A DNA stretch of 64,000 bases. Origin: Clostridium_AT stratigraminis (GTDB lineage: Bacteria > Bacillota > Clostridia > Clostridiales > Clostridiaceae). The notes under the pieces were generated by a model that was not told where the DNA came from, ran no database searches, and saw only the letters and a program-made list of their open reading frames with translations. Shown piece after piece: positions 16,207 to 25,100 of the stretch. Within the stretch, counting starts at the first letter, position 1. The number at the start of each line of letters is the position of its first letter. Made by a program: the position numbers and the translations under genes. The DNA lies in contig NZ_JBJHZZ010000001.1 in NCBI RefSeq assembly GCF_045310675.1, positions 496,001 to 560,000 on the forward strand. The letters are read 5' to 3'.

Positions 16207-17331
16207 TTAATTATTTATTATCTTATTATATGCAAGTAAGGTTTTCTCAGCAGTTTTATTCCAGCTTAACTCTGAGCTTCGTACAAGGCCTTTAATAATA
16301 AGGCTATCTCGAAGCTTTTCATCATAAAGCACTTTATACATTGAGCTGCATAAATCATCTACATTATAGGGATTAATAAATACTGCAGAGTCTTCTAAAA
16401 CCTCTGGAATAGAAGTAACATTTGAAGTAATAACAGGTATACCACAAGCCATTGCCTCAACAGGAGGAAGTCCAAAGCCTTCATAAAAAGAAGGATAAGC
16501 CAGAAGTTTAGCAGCGTTATAGAGATAGGGAAGATGTTCAATTTCAATAAAGCCTGGGAAGAGTACCTTTTCTTCAAGGCCTAAATCGCTTGCTCTTTTT
16601 TTATATATGCTATAGGATTTGCCTTGTTTACCTGCTATAACAAGCTTTATATCCTGTTTATATTTAGTTACGAGCATACTAAAGGCTTCGATTAGTCCAA
16701 CTATGTTTTTTCTTGGACTAAAGCCTCCTACGTATAATATATAATCACCAGTAATTCCATACTGAGTTTTGATAACATTATTTGATATATTCTTATCTAT
16801 TGGAAAATATATATCTTCTGCAGCAAGATAGGTTACATAAATTTTCTCTCTAGGGAAGTTAAAGTAATCTGCAATATCATTTTTGGAATATTCAGAAACA
16901 GTTATTATTCCATCACATCTTTTGACTATATCAGGCATTTCTTCATTAAAGATCCTTAGATATGTGTCTCCAACAGTTTCAGGCATCTTATAGGGTATAA
17001 TATCGTGTAAGGTGATAGCAAAAGGCAAAGTCTTTTCTGCTGGTAGTCCAACCCCATTTTGGGGTATATGATAAAGTTCCATATCTTTATCTACAAGTAT
17101 ATTTGGAATATTTACCTCATCCCAAAAGCTATTTTTATTTCCTTCACTTATATTTTTAATATGAAAATTATCTTTAAAAAGAATATCACAATTTGAACTC
17201 TTAGGCATAAAAAGCAAATATTCATTTACCTTTTTTAAAGAATTTAAAGCTGAAAGGAGCCTATAAGTATAAGTGCCGATTCCTGTTCCTCTATACCATT
17301 TAGCTGCCCTTCCATCTATTCCTATTTTCAT
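16207..17331 (-). CDS. GT4-family glycosyltransferase, CotSA-like (second copy)
   Basis: A 374-residue paralogue of the product of 5133-6251, with the same opening (MKIGIDGRAAKWYRGTGIGTYT) and donor-binding EGFGLPPVEAMACG near residue 287. Shared stretches such as HIPQNGVGLP, LHDIIPYKMPETVG and VTSNVTSIPEV-type segments show the two are close relatives. It is cytoplasmic. It is again divergent from a cotS gene, so a role in spore-coat sugar decoration is inferred. AAAGGAAA precedes the ATG, and a SigK-like promoter lies 30 bases upstream. Confidence 0.86.
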   Translation of the reverse strand: MKIGIDGRAAKWYRGTGIGTYTYRLLSALNSLKKVNEYLLFMPKSSNCDILFKDNFHIKNISEGNKNSFWDEVNIPNILVDKDMELYHIPQNGVGLPAEKTLPFAITLHDIIPYKMPETVGDTYLRIFNEEMPDIVKRCDGIITVSEYSKNDIADYFNFPREKIYVTYLAAEDIYFPIDKNISNNVIKTQYGITGDYILYVGGFSPRKNIVGLIEAFSMLVTKYKQDIKLVIAGKQGKSYSIYKKRASDLGLEEKVLFPGFIEIEHLPYLYNAAKLLAYPSFYEGFGLPPVEAMACGIPVITSNVTSIPEVLEDSAVFINPYNVDDLCSSMYKVLYDEKLRDSLIIKGLVRSSELSWNKTAEKTLLAYNKIINN

Positions 17332-17360
17332 ATGAGTTTCCTTTCAAAATGATTATATTT

Positions 17361-17389
17361 TATTATATTAAGAACCTGTAAAAAGTGTT
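17361..17389 (-). promoter_or_regulatory. Predicted SigK promoter of the second glycosyltransferase gene
   Basis: On the minus strand: AACA (17386-17389), a 16-base spacer and AATATAATA (17361-17369). This is one mismatch from mACm-N16-CATAnnnTA. Match made by eye. Confidence 0.45.
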
Positions 17390-17478
17390 AATAATTGAGT
17401 AATAAGCTACATATAAATTATATAGAGGCTTTGATTTGAGATATAAATACAAAATGGAGAAGGAGGGCGGTGAGCAAA

Positions 17479-18483
17479 ATGATGAGAGAATTTGAACTTG
17501 AGAGGCAGTTTAATATTGAAATTGAAAGCATTAAACCAAATAAGGGAGTATATTTGCTTAAAACTAATAAGGGAATAAAATGTTTAAAGAAAATAAACTA
17601 TGGCACTCAAAAATTACTTTTTGTTTATGGTGCAAAAGAACACCTTATTCAAAATGGTTTTCCAAGAGTAGATAGATACTGTTTGAATATAGACGGCAAT
17701 CCTTATGCCCTGGTTAATGAAGATATATATACTCTGTCAGAATGGATAGAAGGAAGAGAATGTGACTTTTATAATAAGGATGACTTAGTGATTGCTGCCA
17801 AAAACTTAGCATTAATGCATATAGCATCAAAAGGCTTCGATCCACCAGAAAATAGTAAGCTTAAAAGTGACTTAGGCAGATGGCCCCATCTAATGGATAA
17901 GAGAATAAAATCCTTTGAAAAAATGAGGGATATGGTTAGGAAAAAGAATAATAAAACAAACTTTGATATGAATTATATTAAATCCATGGACTTTTATAAA
18001 AATTTAAGTAAAAAGGCTATGAAGGTTCTTGATAATTCTGACTATATGGAATTATGCATAATCGCAGATGATGAAAAAGGCTTTTGTCATCATGATTATA
18101 CCTACCACAATATAATAATGGATAATGAAAACAGTGTTCATGTTATAGATTTTGATTATTGCAAAAAAGAGATAAGGGTTTATGATCTTTCACTGTTTAT
18201 AATTAAAGTACTGAAAAGGTTAGATTGGAATATAGAATATGCTCAGCTTATTATTAACGCCTATAATGAAATATACCCATTGAAGGATAATGAATACAGA
18301 GTATTATTTGCATTCTTGCTATTCCCTCAAAGGTATTGGAGGCTTGCTAACAGATATTATTATAATGAAGTAAACTGGGCACAAACAACCTTTAATAATA
18401 AAATAGAGGAGCTAATTTTAGAGCAGGAAAAGTATATTAATTTTATTGAAGAGTTCAAAGCACTATATGATCAAAAGGATTAA
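17479..18483 (+). CDS. CotS-family spore coat protein (second module)
   Basis: A 334-residue kinase-fold protein with intact motifs: N-lobe GIKCLKKINY, catalytic loop FCHHDYTYHNII near residue 201, and VIDFDYC near 222. It is the closest relative of the gene at 6443. The start is uncertain: ATG at 17479 (GGTG 6 bases upstream) is preferred over GTG at 17470, which sits only 3 bases after AGGAGG. It is divergent from its GT4 neighbour and 150 bases upstream of yabG, also a mother-cell sporulation gene. A terminator follows. Confidence 0.87.
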   Translation: MMREFELERQFNIEIESIKPNKGVYLLKTNKGIKCLKKINYGTQKLLFVYGAKEHLIQNGFPRVDRYCLNIDGNPYALVNEDIYTLSEWIEGRECDFYNKDDLVIAAKNLALMHIASKGFDPPENSKLKSDLGRWPHLMDKRIKSFEKMRDMVRKKNNKTNFDMNYIKSMDFYKNLSKKAMKVLDNSDYMELCIIADDEKGFCHHDYTYHNIIMDNENSVHVIDFDYCKKEIRVYDLSLFIIKVLKRLDWNIEYAQLIINAYNEIYPLKDNEYRVLFAFLLFPQRYWRLANRYYYNEVNWAQTTFNNKIEELILEQEKYINFIEEFKALYDQKD

Positions 18484-18495
18484 TTTGAAAATAAG

Positions 18496-18558
18496 TACCG
18501 CCTAGCTGGACAAAGATTATTTAAGGTAGGTCTTTAGCAGCAGGGCGGTATTTTATGT
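18496..18558 (+). terminator. Terminator after the second cotS
   Basis: Arms TACCGCC (18496-18502) and GGCGGTA (18544-18550) with further partial pairing inside (GCTG/CAGC, AAAGA/TCTTT), followed by TTTTATGTTTTT. Confidence 0.65.
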
Positions 18559-18575
18559 TTTTATTTTATGCAGTG

Positions 18576-18604
18576 CACAACTACAGCCAGCATCTCATAA
18601 TATA
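18576..18604 (+). promoter_or_regulatory. Predicted SigK promoter of yabG
   Basis: CACA (18576-18579), a 16-base spacer and CATAATATA (18596-18604) match mACm-N16-CATAnnnTA fully. yabG is a SigK gene in Bacillus, which supports the call. Confidence 0.65.
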
Positions 18605-18635
18605 TAGTATTAAGCTATAAAGTGGAGATGAAAGT

Positions 18636-19496
18636 ATGGAAATAGGCGATACAGTGGTTAGAAAATCCTATGGTAAAGATATTACCTTTAAAATAATAGA
18701 TATTAAAAAAGATGAAAACCAAATTATTTATACACTTAAGGGTATTAATTTAAGAGTAATTGCAGATGCTCCCTTAGAGGATCTAGAAGAAGTTATGGAA
18801 AATACACTAGGTGAAAAAGAAAAAGTTTTAAACCGAAGGGTAAATACTTCTATAAAAAACATAATGATTGGCAGAATGGACATAAGTAAGTCCTACAGAA
18901 GCCCCAAAATAGCTGTAAATAAGGAATTGACCTTTGGCAGGCCAGGTAAGATACTCCATATTGATGGTGATGCGGAATACCTAGAAGTCTGCCTTAAGGT
19001 TTATAAAAAGTTAGAATTAGAAGCAATCGGGACGGTTATAGCCGAGAAAGATCAGCCTACAGAAGTATTGCAGCTAGTAAAAAAAATAAGACCAGATATT
19101 GTAGTTATAACCGGTCATGATGCAATTACTAAGGGAAGTTTGGATTTTTCTGATATAAATAACTATAGAAATTCTAAGTTTTTCGTTGATACCGTAAGTG
19201 AACTTAGAAATTATGAACCAAATTATGATGATTTAGTCATTTTCGCTGGGGCTTGTCAAAGTCATTATGAAGCAATTTTGGATGCAGGTGCTAACTTTGC
19301 TAGTTCTCCTTCTAGAGTTCTAATCCATTGCCTTGACCCGGTATTCGTTTGTGAAAAGGTGGCCTACACAAATATTGAAAAGGTGGTTTCTATACAAGAG
19401 GCATTAGAAAATACAATAACAGGAACTAAGGGAATAGGGGGACTGCAAACTAGAGGAAAATATAGAGAGGGTTTTCCTAAATCTTCATATGCATAA
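18636..19496 (+). CDS. yabG: Sporulation-specific protease YabG
   Basis: A 286-residue protein of the YabG family (peptidase U57). The N-terminal barrel-like part begins GDTVVRKSYGKDITFKI. The conserved catalytic region contains ILHIDGDAEYLE, VITGHDA (His) and FAGACQSHYEAI (Cys). YabG is made in the mother cell and trims coat and cortex-related proteins; in Clostridioides it processes the cortex lytic preproprotein. It is complete and followed by veg, the same order as in Bacillus. A SigK-type promoter lies 32 bases upstream. Confidence 0.94.
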   Translation: MEIGDTVVRKSYGKDITFKIIDIKKDENQIIYTLKGINLRVIADAPLEDLEEVMENTLGEKEKVLNRRVNTSIKNIMIGRMDISKSYRSPKIAVNKELTFGRPGKILHIDGDAEYLEVCLKVYKKLELEAIGTVIAEKDQPTEVLQLVKKIRPDIVVITGHDAITKGSLDFSDINNYRNSKFFVDTVSELRNYEPNYDDLVIFAGACQSHYEAILDAGANFASSPSRVLIHCLDPVFVCEKVAYTNIEKVVSIQEALENTITGTKGIGGLQTRGKYREGFPKSSYA

Positions 19497-19582
19497 AAAA
19501 GAATAAAAATCTTGCATATATCTGTAAATTGCGGAAATAATATTATTGTACTTATGTAATTTATTTTTGTAAAATTTACTTT

Positions 19583-19642
19583 AAGTCATAAGTACGGATG
19601 CTATTTAACTTATAGAATCCTTATGACTTGAAGTATTATTTT
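19583..19642 (+). terminator. Terminator downstream of yabG
   Basis: The 10-base arms AAGTCATAAG (19583-19592) and CTTATGACTT (19620-19629) are followed by a T-rich run ending near 19642. It lies 86 bases after the yabG stop and just before the veg promoters. Confidence 0.6.
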
Positions 19643-19664
19643 TTCTGTTTACAGAAATTTAATA

Positions 19665-19694
19665 TTGACAAAACAGATTGCTAACTGCTAAAAT
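19665..19694 (+). promoter_or_regulatory. Upstream veg promoter (P1)
   Basis: TTGACA (19665-19670), an 18-base spacer and TAAAAT (19689-19694). Good SigA match, 41 bases upstream of a second, better promoter. Confidence 0.5.
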
Positions 19695-19705
19695 ATTTAG
19701 TTCAT

Positions 19706-19734
19706 TTGACAAGTAATGTGTTTTACGGTATAAT
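19706..19734 (+). promoter_or_regulatory. Consensus SigA promoter of veg (P2)
   Basis: A perfect TTGACA (19706-19711), a 17-base spacer and a perfect TATAAT (19729-19734). The veg promoter of Bacillus is also known for its strength. Transcription should start about 20 bases before the GTG start codon. Confidence 0.8.
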
Positions 19735-19760
19735 TACAATGTAGAAAGAGGGTGTTTAAT

Positions 19761-19997
19761 GTGGAAAAAAGAAATGTGCTAGCTTCTATAAGAATGGACA
19801 TTGAAAACCATATTGGCGAACAGGTTACTTTAAGAGCAAATGGCGGTAGAAGAAAGGTTTTAGTCAATAAGGGAACTATTGAAAAAACCTATCCAAACAT
19901 CTTCGTCATTAGATTAGATCAGGACACCCAAAGGACAGTGACATATAGTTATTCAGATGTTTTGACAAAAACAGTTCAAATAGTGTTTGCAGGATGA
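19761..19997 (+). CDS. veg: Veg protein
   Basis: A 78-residue basic protein of the Veg family: the N-terminal helix RNVLASIRMDIENHIGEQVTL, then the RANGGRRKVLVNKGTIEKTYPNIFVIRL core of a small beta-barrel. In Bacillus, Veg is abundant in growing cells and influences biofilm gene expression; the biochemical function is unknown. GTG at 19761 has GAGGGTG 6 bases upstream; the GTG at 19752 belongs to that site. It is driven by tandem SigA promoters. Confidence 0.92.
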   Translation: MEKRNVLASIRMDIENHIGEQVTLRANGGRRKVLVNKGTIEKTYPNIFVIRLDQDTQRTVTYSYSDVLTKTVQIVFAG

Positions 19998-20141
19998 GCG
20001 GGCTAATTAATTAGTACCGCTTAAATTTTATCTGTTACTTATTCTTTTAACAAATTGTTTTAATTGTGTATATATTTAGTTAATATGTAAGACTTATAAT
20101 TAGAACATAAAAAAATACGAAATGCTTCCCCTATAGATTAG

Positions 20142-20187
20142 ATATAAGCAGTTGGTTGCTCCCCCTTCCAGCTGCTTATATTTTTTA
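20142..20187 (+). terminator. Probable veg terminator
   Basis: ATATAAGCAG (20142-20151) pairs with CTGCTTATAT (20172-20181), extended by TGG/CCA inside, followed by TTTTTT. It is 145 bases after the veg stop. Confidence 0.65.
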
Positions 20188-20195
20188 TATGATAT

Positions 20196-20283
20196 AAAAA
20201 AAGAAAGATGGTGGGTGCCCATCTTTCAACTATGGTATAAAAGGGTATTGAGAATTTATGAGAGGTTATATGGTCAATAACCA
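20196..20283 (-). ncRNA. Candidate small RNA on the minus strand
   Basis: The minus strand has a perfect TTGACA (20313-20318), a 17-base spacer and TAATAT (20290-20295), predicting a start near 20283. The transcript would begin with the hairpin GGTTAT/ATAACC (20264-20282) and end at the hairpin GAAAGATGG/CCATCTTTC (20203-20227), followed by seven T (20196-20202). That gives about 88 bases with no ORF. No target is suggested. Confidence 0.35.
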
Positions 20284-20318
20284 AGTAATATATTATGACA
20301 AAATAGATAGCTTGTCAA

Positions 20319-20433
20319 TATTAATGAGTTGGAAAAGCAGGTAATTTATCATTAAATTATTTTTAATTGTCATATTTTTATTCTATAGTTTATATAAATT
20401 AATAGTAGGTATTTTATGGGAGGGATAATTTAA
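20319..20433 (+). other. Leader and upstream region of sipL
   Basis: AT-rich, with no ORF. sipL is a SigE gene in other clostridia, but I could not find a convincing SigE match; CATATTTT at 20371 is the nearest -10 candidate. The ribosome site GGGAGGG lies about 8 bases before the ATG. Confidence 0.35.
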
Positions 20434-21999
20434 ATGGCTATAGACCTTGTTAAGGAAAGCATAGAGTGTGAGCAGCTTCTGGGAGAGAATACTGCTGATA
20501 CAGTCATAAAAGGAGAATATGTAATTCCTGATACGCATCCAGATGTATATCGAATATTAACGCTTGATGCTAATCCAAGCATTGTAACTAAAGAAGTAAT
20601 GCAGGACAAGATATACCTTGAAGGACAGATGCAATATAATGTGCTTTATCTAGCAAAAGAGGACGAAAATAGAAGCGGTGTCCATAATGTTTCCTATACC
20701 TCAAAATTTTCAAACAGCATTGAACTTGATGGTGCAAACAGAGGTATGCCTTGTGAAGCAGAATGCTACATAGAGCATATGGAGCCGGTTATTATTAATG
20801 AAAGAAAGATTGGAGTAGAGGGAATAATTAAATTAAAATCATCTGTATACAAGAATTATAACTTTGAAATAGTAAAGGAATTAAGGGGACTTACAGATGT
20901 ACAGGTATTAAAGGATACAGCTTCTGTGGACAAAATCGTAGGCAGTGTGGATGGCGAAATGGTAGCTAAATCCCACTTACAGATACCTATGGATAAGCCT
21001 CAAATTGGAACTGTTTTAAAGTGTGATGTTAACTTGCATAAGAAAGAAACAAAGTTATTAGAAGGAAAAGTTAATTTATCAGCCTTTGCTCGCTTTGAAA
21101 TTCTATATAGGGGAAAGGATTCAGAGGATATTTTCAGCATTCAAGATGATGTCCTTGCAAGTAAAGAAGTAGAGCTTGAAGCTATAAATTCTTTTATGCA
21201 GAGTTTTACCGACTTTAATGTTGATGATATGATTTATGATATTAAAGAAGATGACTTAGGGGAAAAAAGAATAGTAGATATTGAAGCTTTACTAAAAACT
21301 AATACAAAGGTTATGAGTAAAGAGCATATGGATACTATTGAGGATGTTTATTCTCCATCCATGGTTATGAATATGGAAAAGAAGAATTACGACCTTAATG
21401 TTATGCATGGCCATGCCTCAAATGAAGCTATAGTTAAAGGAAACATAGAAATTCCAGATGACTATCCAAAGCCTGCTTCAATAGTACTAACTACAGGTAA
21501 TGTGTGTGTAACAGATAAAAAACTGGTGGAAGATAAGGTTATTGTGGAAGGCCTTTTAAATGTGGAAGTACTGTATCGAACAAATGAAGATGAAAAAGCT
21601 GTCTTTGTAATAAAGGATGAGATCCCTTTTACCACTTCAGTTGATGTCCCAGGGACTAAAATAGATATGCAGTGCATGGCTAAGGCAGGTCTTGAGAATA
21701 TTGAATCTCAAATTGAAGCAAATACAATTGGAGTTAAAGCTATAGTTAGTGTTTATGGAAGAGTAAATTACTTAGCTAATAAAGAGTTTCTTGTTAATGT
21801 TATTCCAAACGAAGCTGAAAAACCAGTAAAGAGAGCTAGTATTACTATATATGTTATACAAAACGGGGATAACCTTTGGAAAATAGCAAAGAAATATAAT
21901 ACTACCGTTGATGCTCTTATCCAAATAAATGAGCTTGAAAATTTAGATAGTTTAAAGATTGGTATGAAGCTCATTATTCCAGGAAGAGCTCTAATATAA
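20434..21999 (+). CDS. sipL: SipL, SpoIVA-interacting spore coat morphogenetic protein (DUF3794 + LysM)
   Basis: A 521-residue protein. The start MAIDLVKESIECEQLLGENTADTVI and repeated DUF3794-type segments (PDTHPDVYRIL near residue 33, IPDDYPKPASIVL near 345) fill the first 450 residues. A C-terminal LysM domain spans about 473-520 (YVIQNGDNLWKIAKKYNTT, then LKIGMKLIIPG). In Clostridioides, SipL binds SpoIVA through its LysM domain and is needed to localise the coat on the forespore. It follows yabG and veg, a sporulation-linked neighbourhood. The length matches the family, and a terminator separates it from addB. Confidence 0.92.
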   Translation: MAIDLVKESIECEQLLGENTADTVIKGEYVIPDTHPDVYRILTLDANPSIVTKEVMQDKIYLEGQMQYNVLYLAKEDENRSGVHNVSYTSKFSNSIELDGANRGMPCEAECYIEHMEPVIINERKIGVEGIIKLKSSVYKNYNFEIVKELRGLTDVQVLKDTASVDKIVGSVDGEMVAKSHLQIPMDKPQIGTVLKCDVNLHKKETKLLEGKVNLSAFARFEILYRGKDSEDIFSIQDDVLASKEVELEAINSFMQSFTDFNVDDMIYDIKEDDLGEKRIVDIEALLKTNTKVMSKEHMDTIEDVYSPSMVMNMEKKNYDLNVMHGHASNEAIVKGNIEIPDDYPKPASIVLTTGNVCVTDKKLVEDKVIVEGLLNVEVLYRTNEDEKAVFVIKDEIPFTTSVDVPGTKIDMQCMAKAGLENIESQIEANTIGVKAIVSVYGRVNYLANKEFLVNVIPNEAEKPVKRASITIYVIQNGDNLWKIAKKYNTTVDALIQINELENLDSLKIGMKLIIPGRALI

Positions 22000-22056
22000 A
22001 ATTTATAAAACTAGGCTTTAGATATACAATATTATGTTATAATATAGATAAATTAT

Positions 22057-22097
22057 AATAACCTTCTTTGATAAACGAAGAAGGTTATTTATTTTTA
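22057..22097 (+). terminator. Terminator between sipL and addB
   Basis: The 12-base arms AATAACCTTCTT (22057-22068) and AAGAAGGTTATT (22078-22089) enclose a 9-base loop and are followed by TATTTTT. A TATAAT at 22038-22043 lies upstream, so it might instead attenuate addB transcription. Confidence 0.7.
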
Positions 22098-22114
22098 AGT
22101 AGAGGGTGGAAATT

Positions 22115-25100
22115 ATGAGTCTACAATTTATTTTTGGCCGGTCTGGATATGGCAAGAGTACATATTGTCTTAAAAGCATAAAAGCAAAGCTTGTAAGTTT
22201 ACCAGAAGATAAAAAATTTATTTACTTAGTTCCAGAGCAATTCACACTAGAAGCAGATAGAGAACTAGTGGAAATAATTGGAGAAAAGGGCTTGCAAAGA
22301 ATACAGGTACTAAGTTTTACAAGGCTTGCCTATGTGGTATTAAGTGAAGTTGGTGGAATTACTAGACCTCACATGAATGCCTCAGGTAAAAATATGCTTT
22401 TATATAAGGTTATTGAAGAGGTAAAAGATGACCTAAATGTGTTATCAAGGGCAAGTAAACAGACAGGCTTCATAAAAATAATTTCAAATCTAATTACTGA
22501 GTTTAAAAGATATAATATTAATCCGGATATTTTAAGTGAGGCTTATATCAAAATACATGAGGAGAATATACTTAGTAATAAGCTTCAAGACATTACTTCT
22601 ATATACAGCAGGTTTGAGACTTATCTGCATAAAAATTATATAGACACAGAAGATCAGCTTTATATGCTCTATGATAAACTAGATGACTATCATAGCCTTA
22701 AGAATACGGAAATTTGGATAGACGAATTTTCTACTTTCACTCCAGTACAATATAAAGTTATTGAAAAACTTATGAAAAAGTCAATTAGAGTACATATTGC
22801 CTTAACTTCGGATTGTACTATAAGCGGCACAACTATAGACAATATAGATATTTTTTCTCCTATAAAAAATTCAGAGGAAAAATTATTAAAGCTTGCTAAA
22901 TTAAATAATATTTTATATGAAAAACCTGTTAATTTAAATGACAAGGAAGCTGTGAGATTAAAAGGCGATTCAGAATTAAAGCATCTTGAAAAAAATTTCT
23001 TTAGCTATCCTTACAAAACATACCAAGGAAATATAGAAAATATTAAAATATTTAAGTGTTTAAGTGTCTATAGTGAGGTTCAAAATACAGCAAGGGAAAT
23101 AATAAGGCTGTGCAGGGATGAAAAGCTTAGATTTAAAGATATTGCTGTAATAACTAGAGATCTTATAAGCTATGAAAAGTTAATAGAAGTAATTTTTTCT
23201 GAATTTGATATTCCGTATTTTATTGATAGAAGAAGAGATATAAACAGCAATCCATTAATTATATTGCTAAATTCGGTTCTTGAAATATTTACTAAAAACT
23301 GGTCCTATGAAGCTATGTTTAGATACTTAAAAACAGGCCTTGTAAATATTGAAAGAGATAGCTTAGATTTAATTGAAAACTATGTACTGGCTAATGGCAT
23401 TAAAGGTAAGAAGTGGCTTGAGGATAAATGGCAGTATAGTTTAACTTATACCTATGAAAATTCAGATGAAGACGAAAAGTTAGAAAAAATAAATGAAATA
23501 AGAAGTATTATAACTAAGCCGCTTATAAATCTATCTAAAAAAATAAAAGGTAAAAAGAAGATAAAAGAAATATGTACAGCTTTATATGAATTTTTAATTG
23601 AAATAAACGCTGGAGTAAAAGTAGAACATTGGGTCCTGGATTTTAAAGATAGGGGGGAATTGGATACTTCCAATGAATACAGCCAGGTTTGGAATATTGT
23701 AATTGACTTTTTTGATCAGATGGTTGAGGTATTGGGAGAAGAAGAGGTAAAGCTTGAAGAATTCATTAAGCTATTTTCTATTGGGATAGGTGAATTTGAA
23801 ATAGGTGTCATACCTCCTAGCTTAGATCAGGTTTTAATTGGAGATATAGAAAGATTTAAAAGCCATGAAGTTTCTGCAGTTTTTATTATAGGAGTAAACG
23901 ATGGCATATTTCCAAAAAGCTCTGATGAAGAGGGAATTTTAAATGATAAAGATAGAGAGCTATTAAAGAATCTAGGAATCGAACTGGCGGAAGATACGAA
24001 AGCTAAGGCTTTTGAAGAACAGTATTTAATATATAAAAGCTTAAGCATTGCGGGGAAATATTTAAATTTAAGCTACCCAATTGCAAATTTTGAAGGAAAG
24101 AGTCTAAGACCTTCTTTTATAATTTCAAGATTAAAAAAACTTTTTCCTAAGGTAGTAGAAAAAAGTGATATTGCAAATGAAGATGAAGATCTAGGAAAAA
24201 TCTCCGGCGAAAAATCCAGCTTTAATGAGCTAATAGCTGCTGTCAGAAATAAAGTAGATGGCAAGGAAGTAAGCTCGCTTTGGAAGTATACCTATAATTG
24301 GTACATAGAAAAACCAGAGTGGAAAGAAAAGTGCCAAAGAGCTTTTTCAGGAATAAATTTTAATAATCAAACACAAGAAGTAGGTACTGAAAAAATAAAG
24401 AACCTCTATGGGATGCCCCTTAAACTTAACATCTCCAGGCTAGAAAAATATGTGGAATGTCCATTTGCGTACTATGTTCAATATGGTTTAAAAGCAAATG
24501 ATAGAAAAGTTTATGAGTTTAGTATGCCGGAACTAGGTACATTTATTCATGAGGTATTAGATGATTTTTCTACCGTCCTAGAAAAAGAAAAATTAACCTT
24601 CAGAGATATAGATAATAATTGGGCAAAGGATGCAGTATCCATATTGGTAGACGAGAAAATAAAGGAGAAAACTGGTTTTGTTTTAAACAGCTCTTCAAGG
24701 TACAAATATATGGCAGTAAGGTTAAAGAGAATATTAACTAGAGCTGTGGATATAATAGCTACCCAAATGAAAATGAGTTCTTTTAACCAGGTTGGGCATG
24801 AAATTGAATTTGGAGTTAAAGGAGATTACCCTCCTATTACTATAAGTTTACCTTCTGGAGATAAGATTGATTTAATTGGCAGAATAGATAGAATTGATGA
24901 ACTTGAAACTGAAGAGGGTACATATATAAGGATAATTGACTATAAATCTGGTAACAAAAGCTTTAACCTTACAGATGTTTATTATGGCCTTCAGCTTCAG
25001 CTGCTAGTTTACTTAGATGCTATATTAGCGAATAAAGAGAAATACTCAGAAAAGAAAGTATTCCCTGGGGCTATATTCTACTTTAGAGTGGAGGATCCCA

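Noticed and set aside
20349..20378. SigE promoter for sipL
   Set aside because: The -10 candidate CATATTTT and the -35 candidate TCATTAA match the consensus at too few positions to claim, although SigE control is expected for the family.
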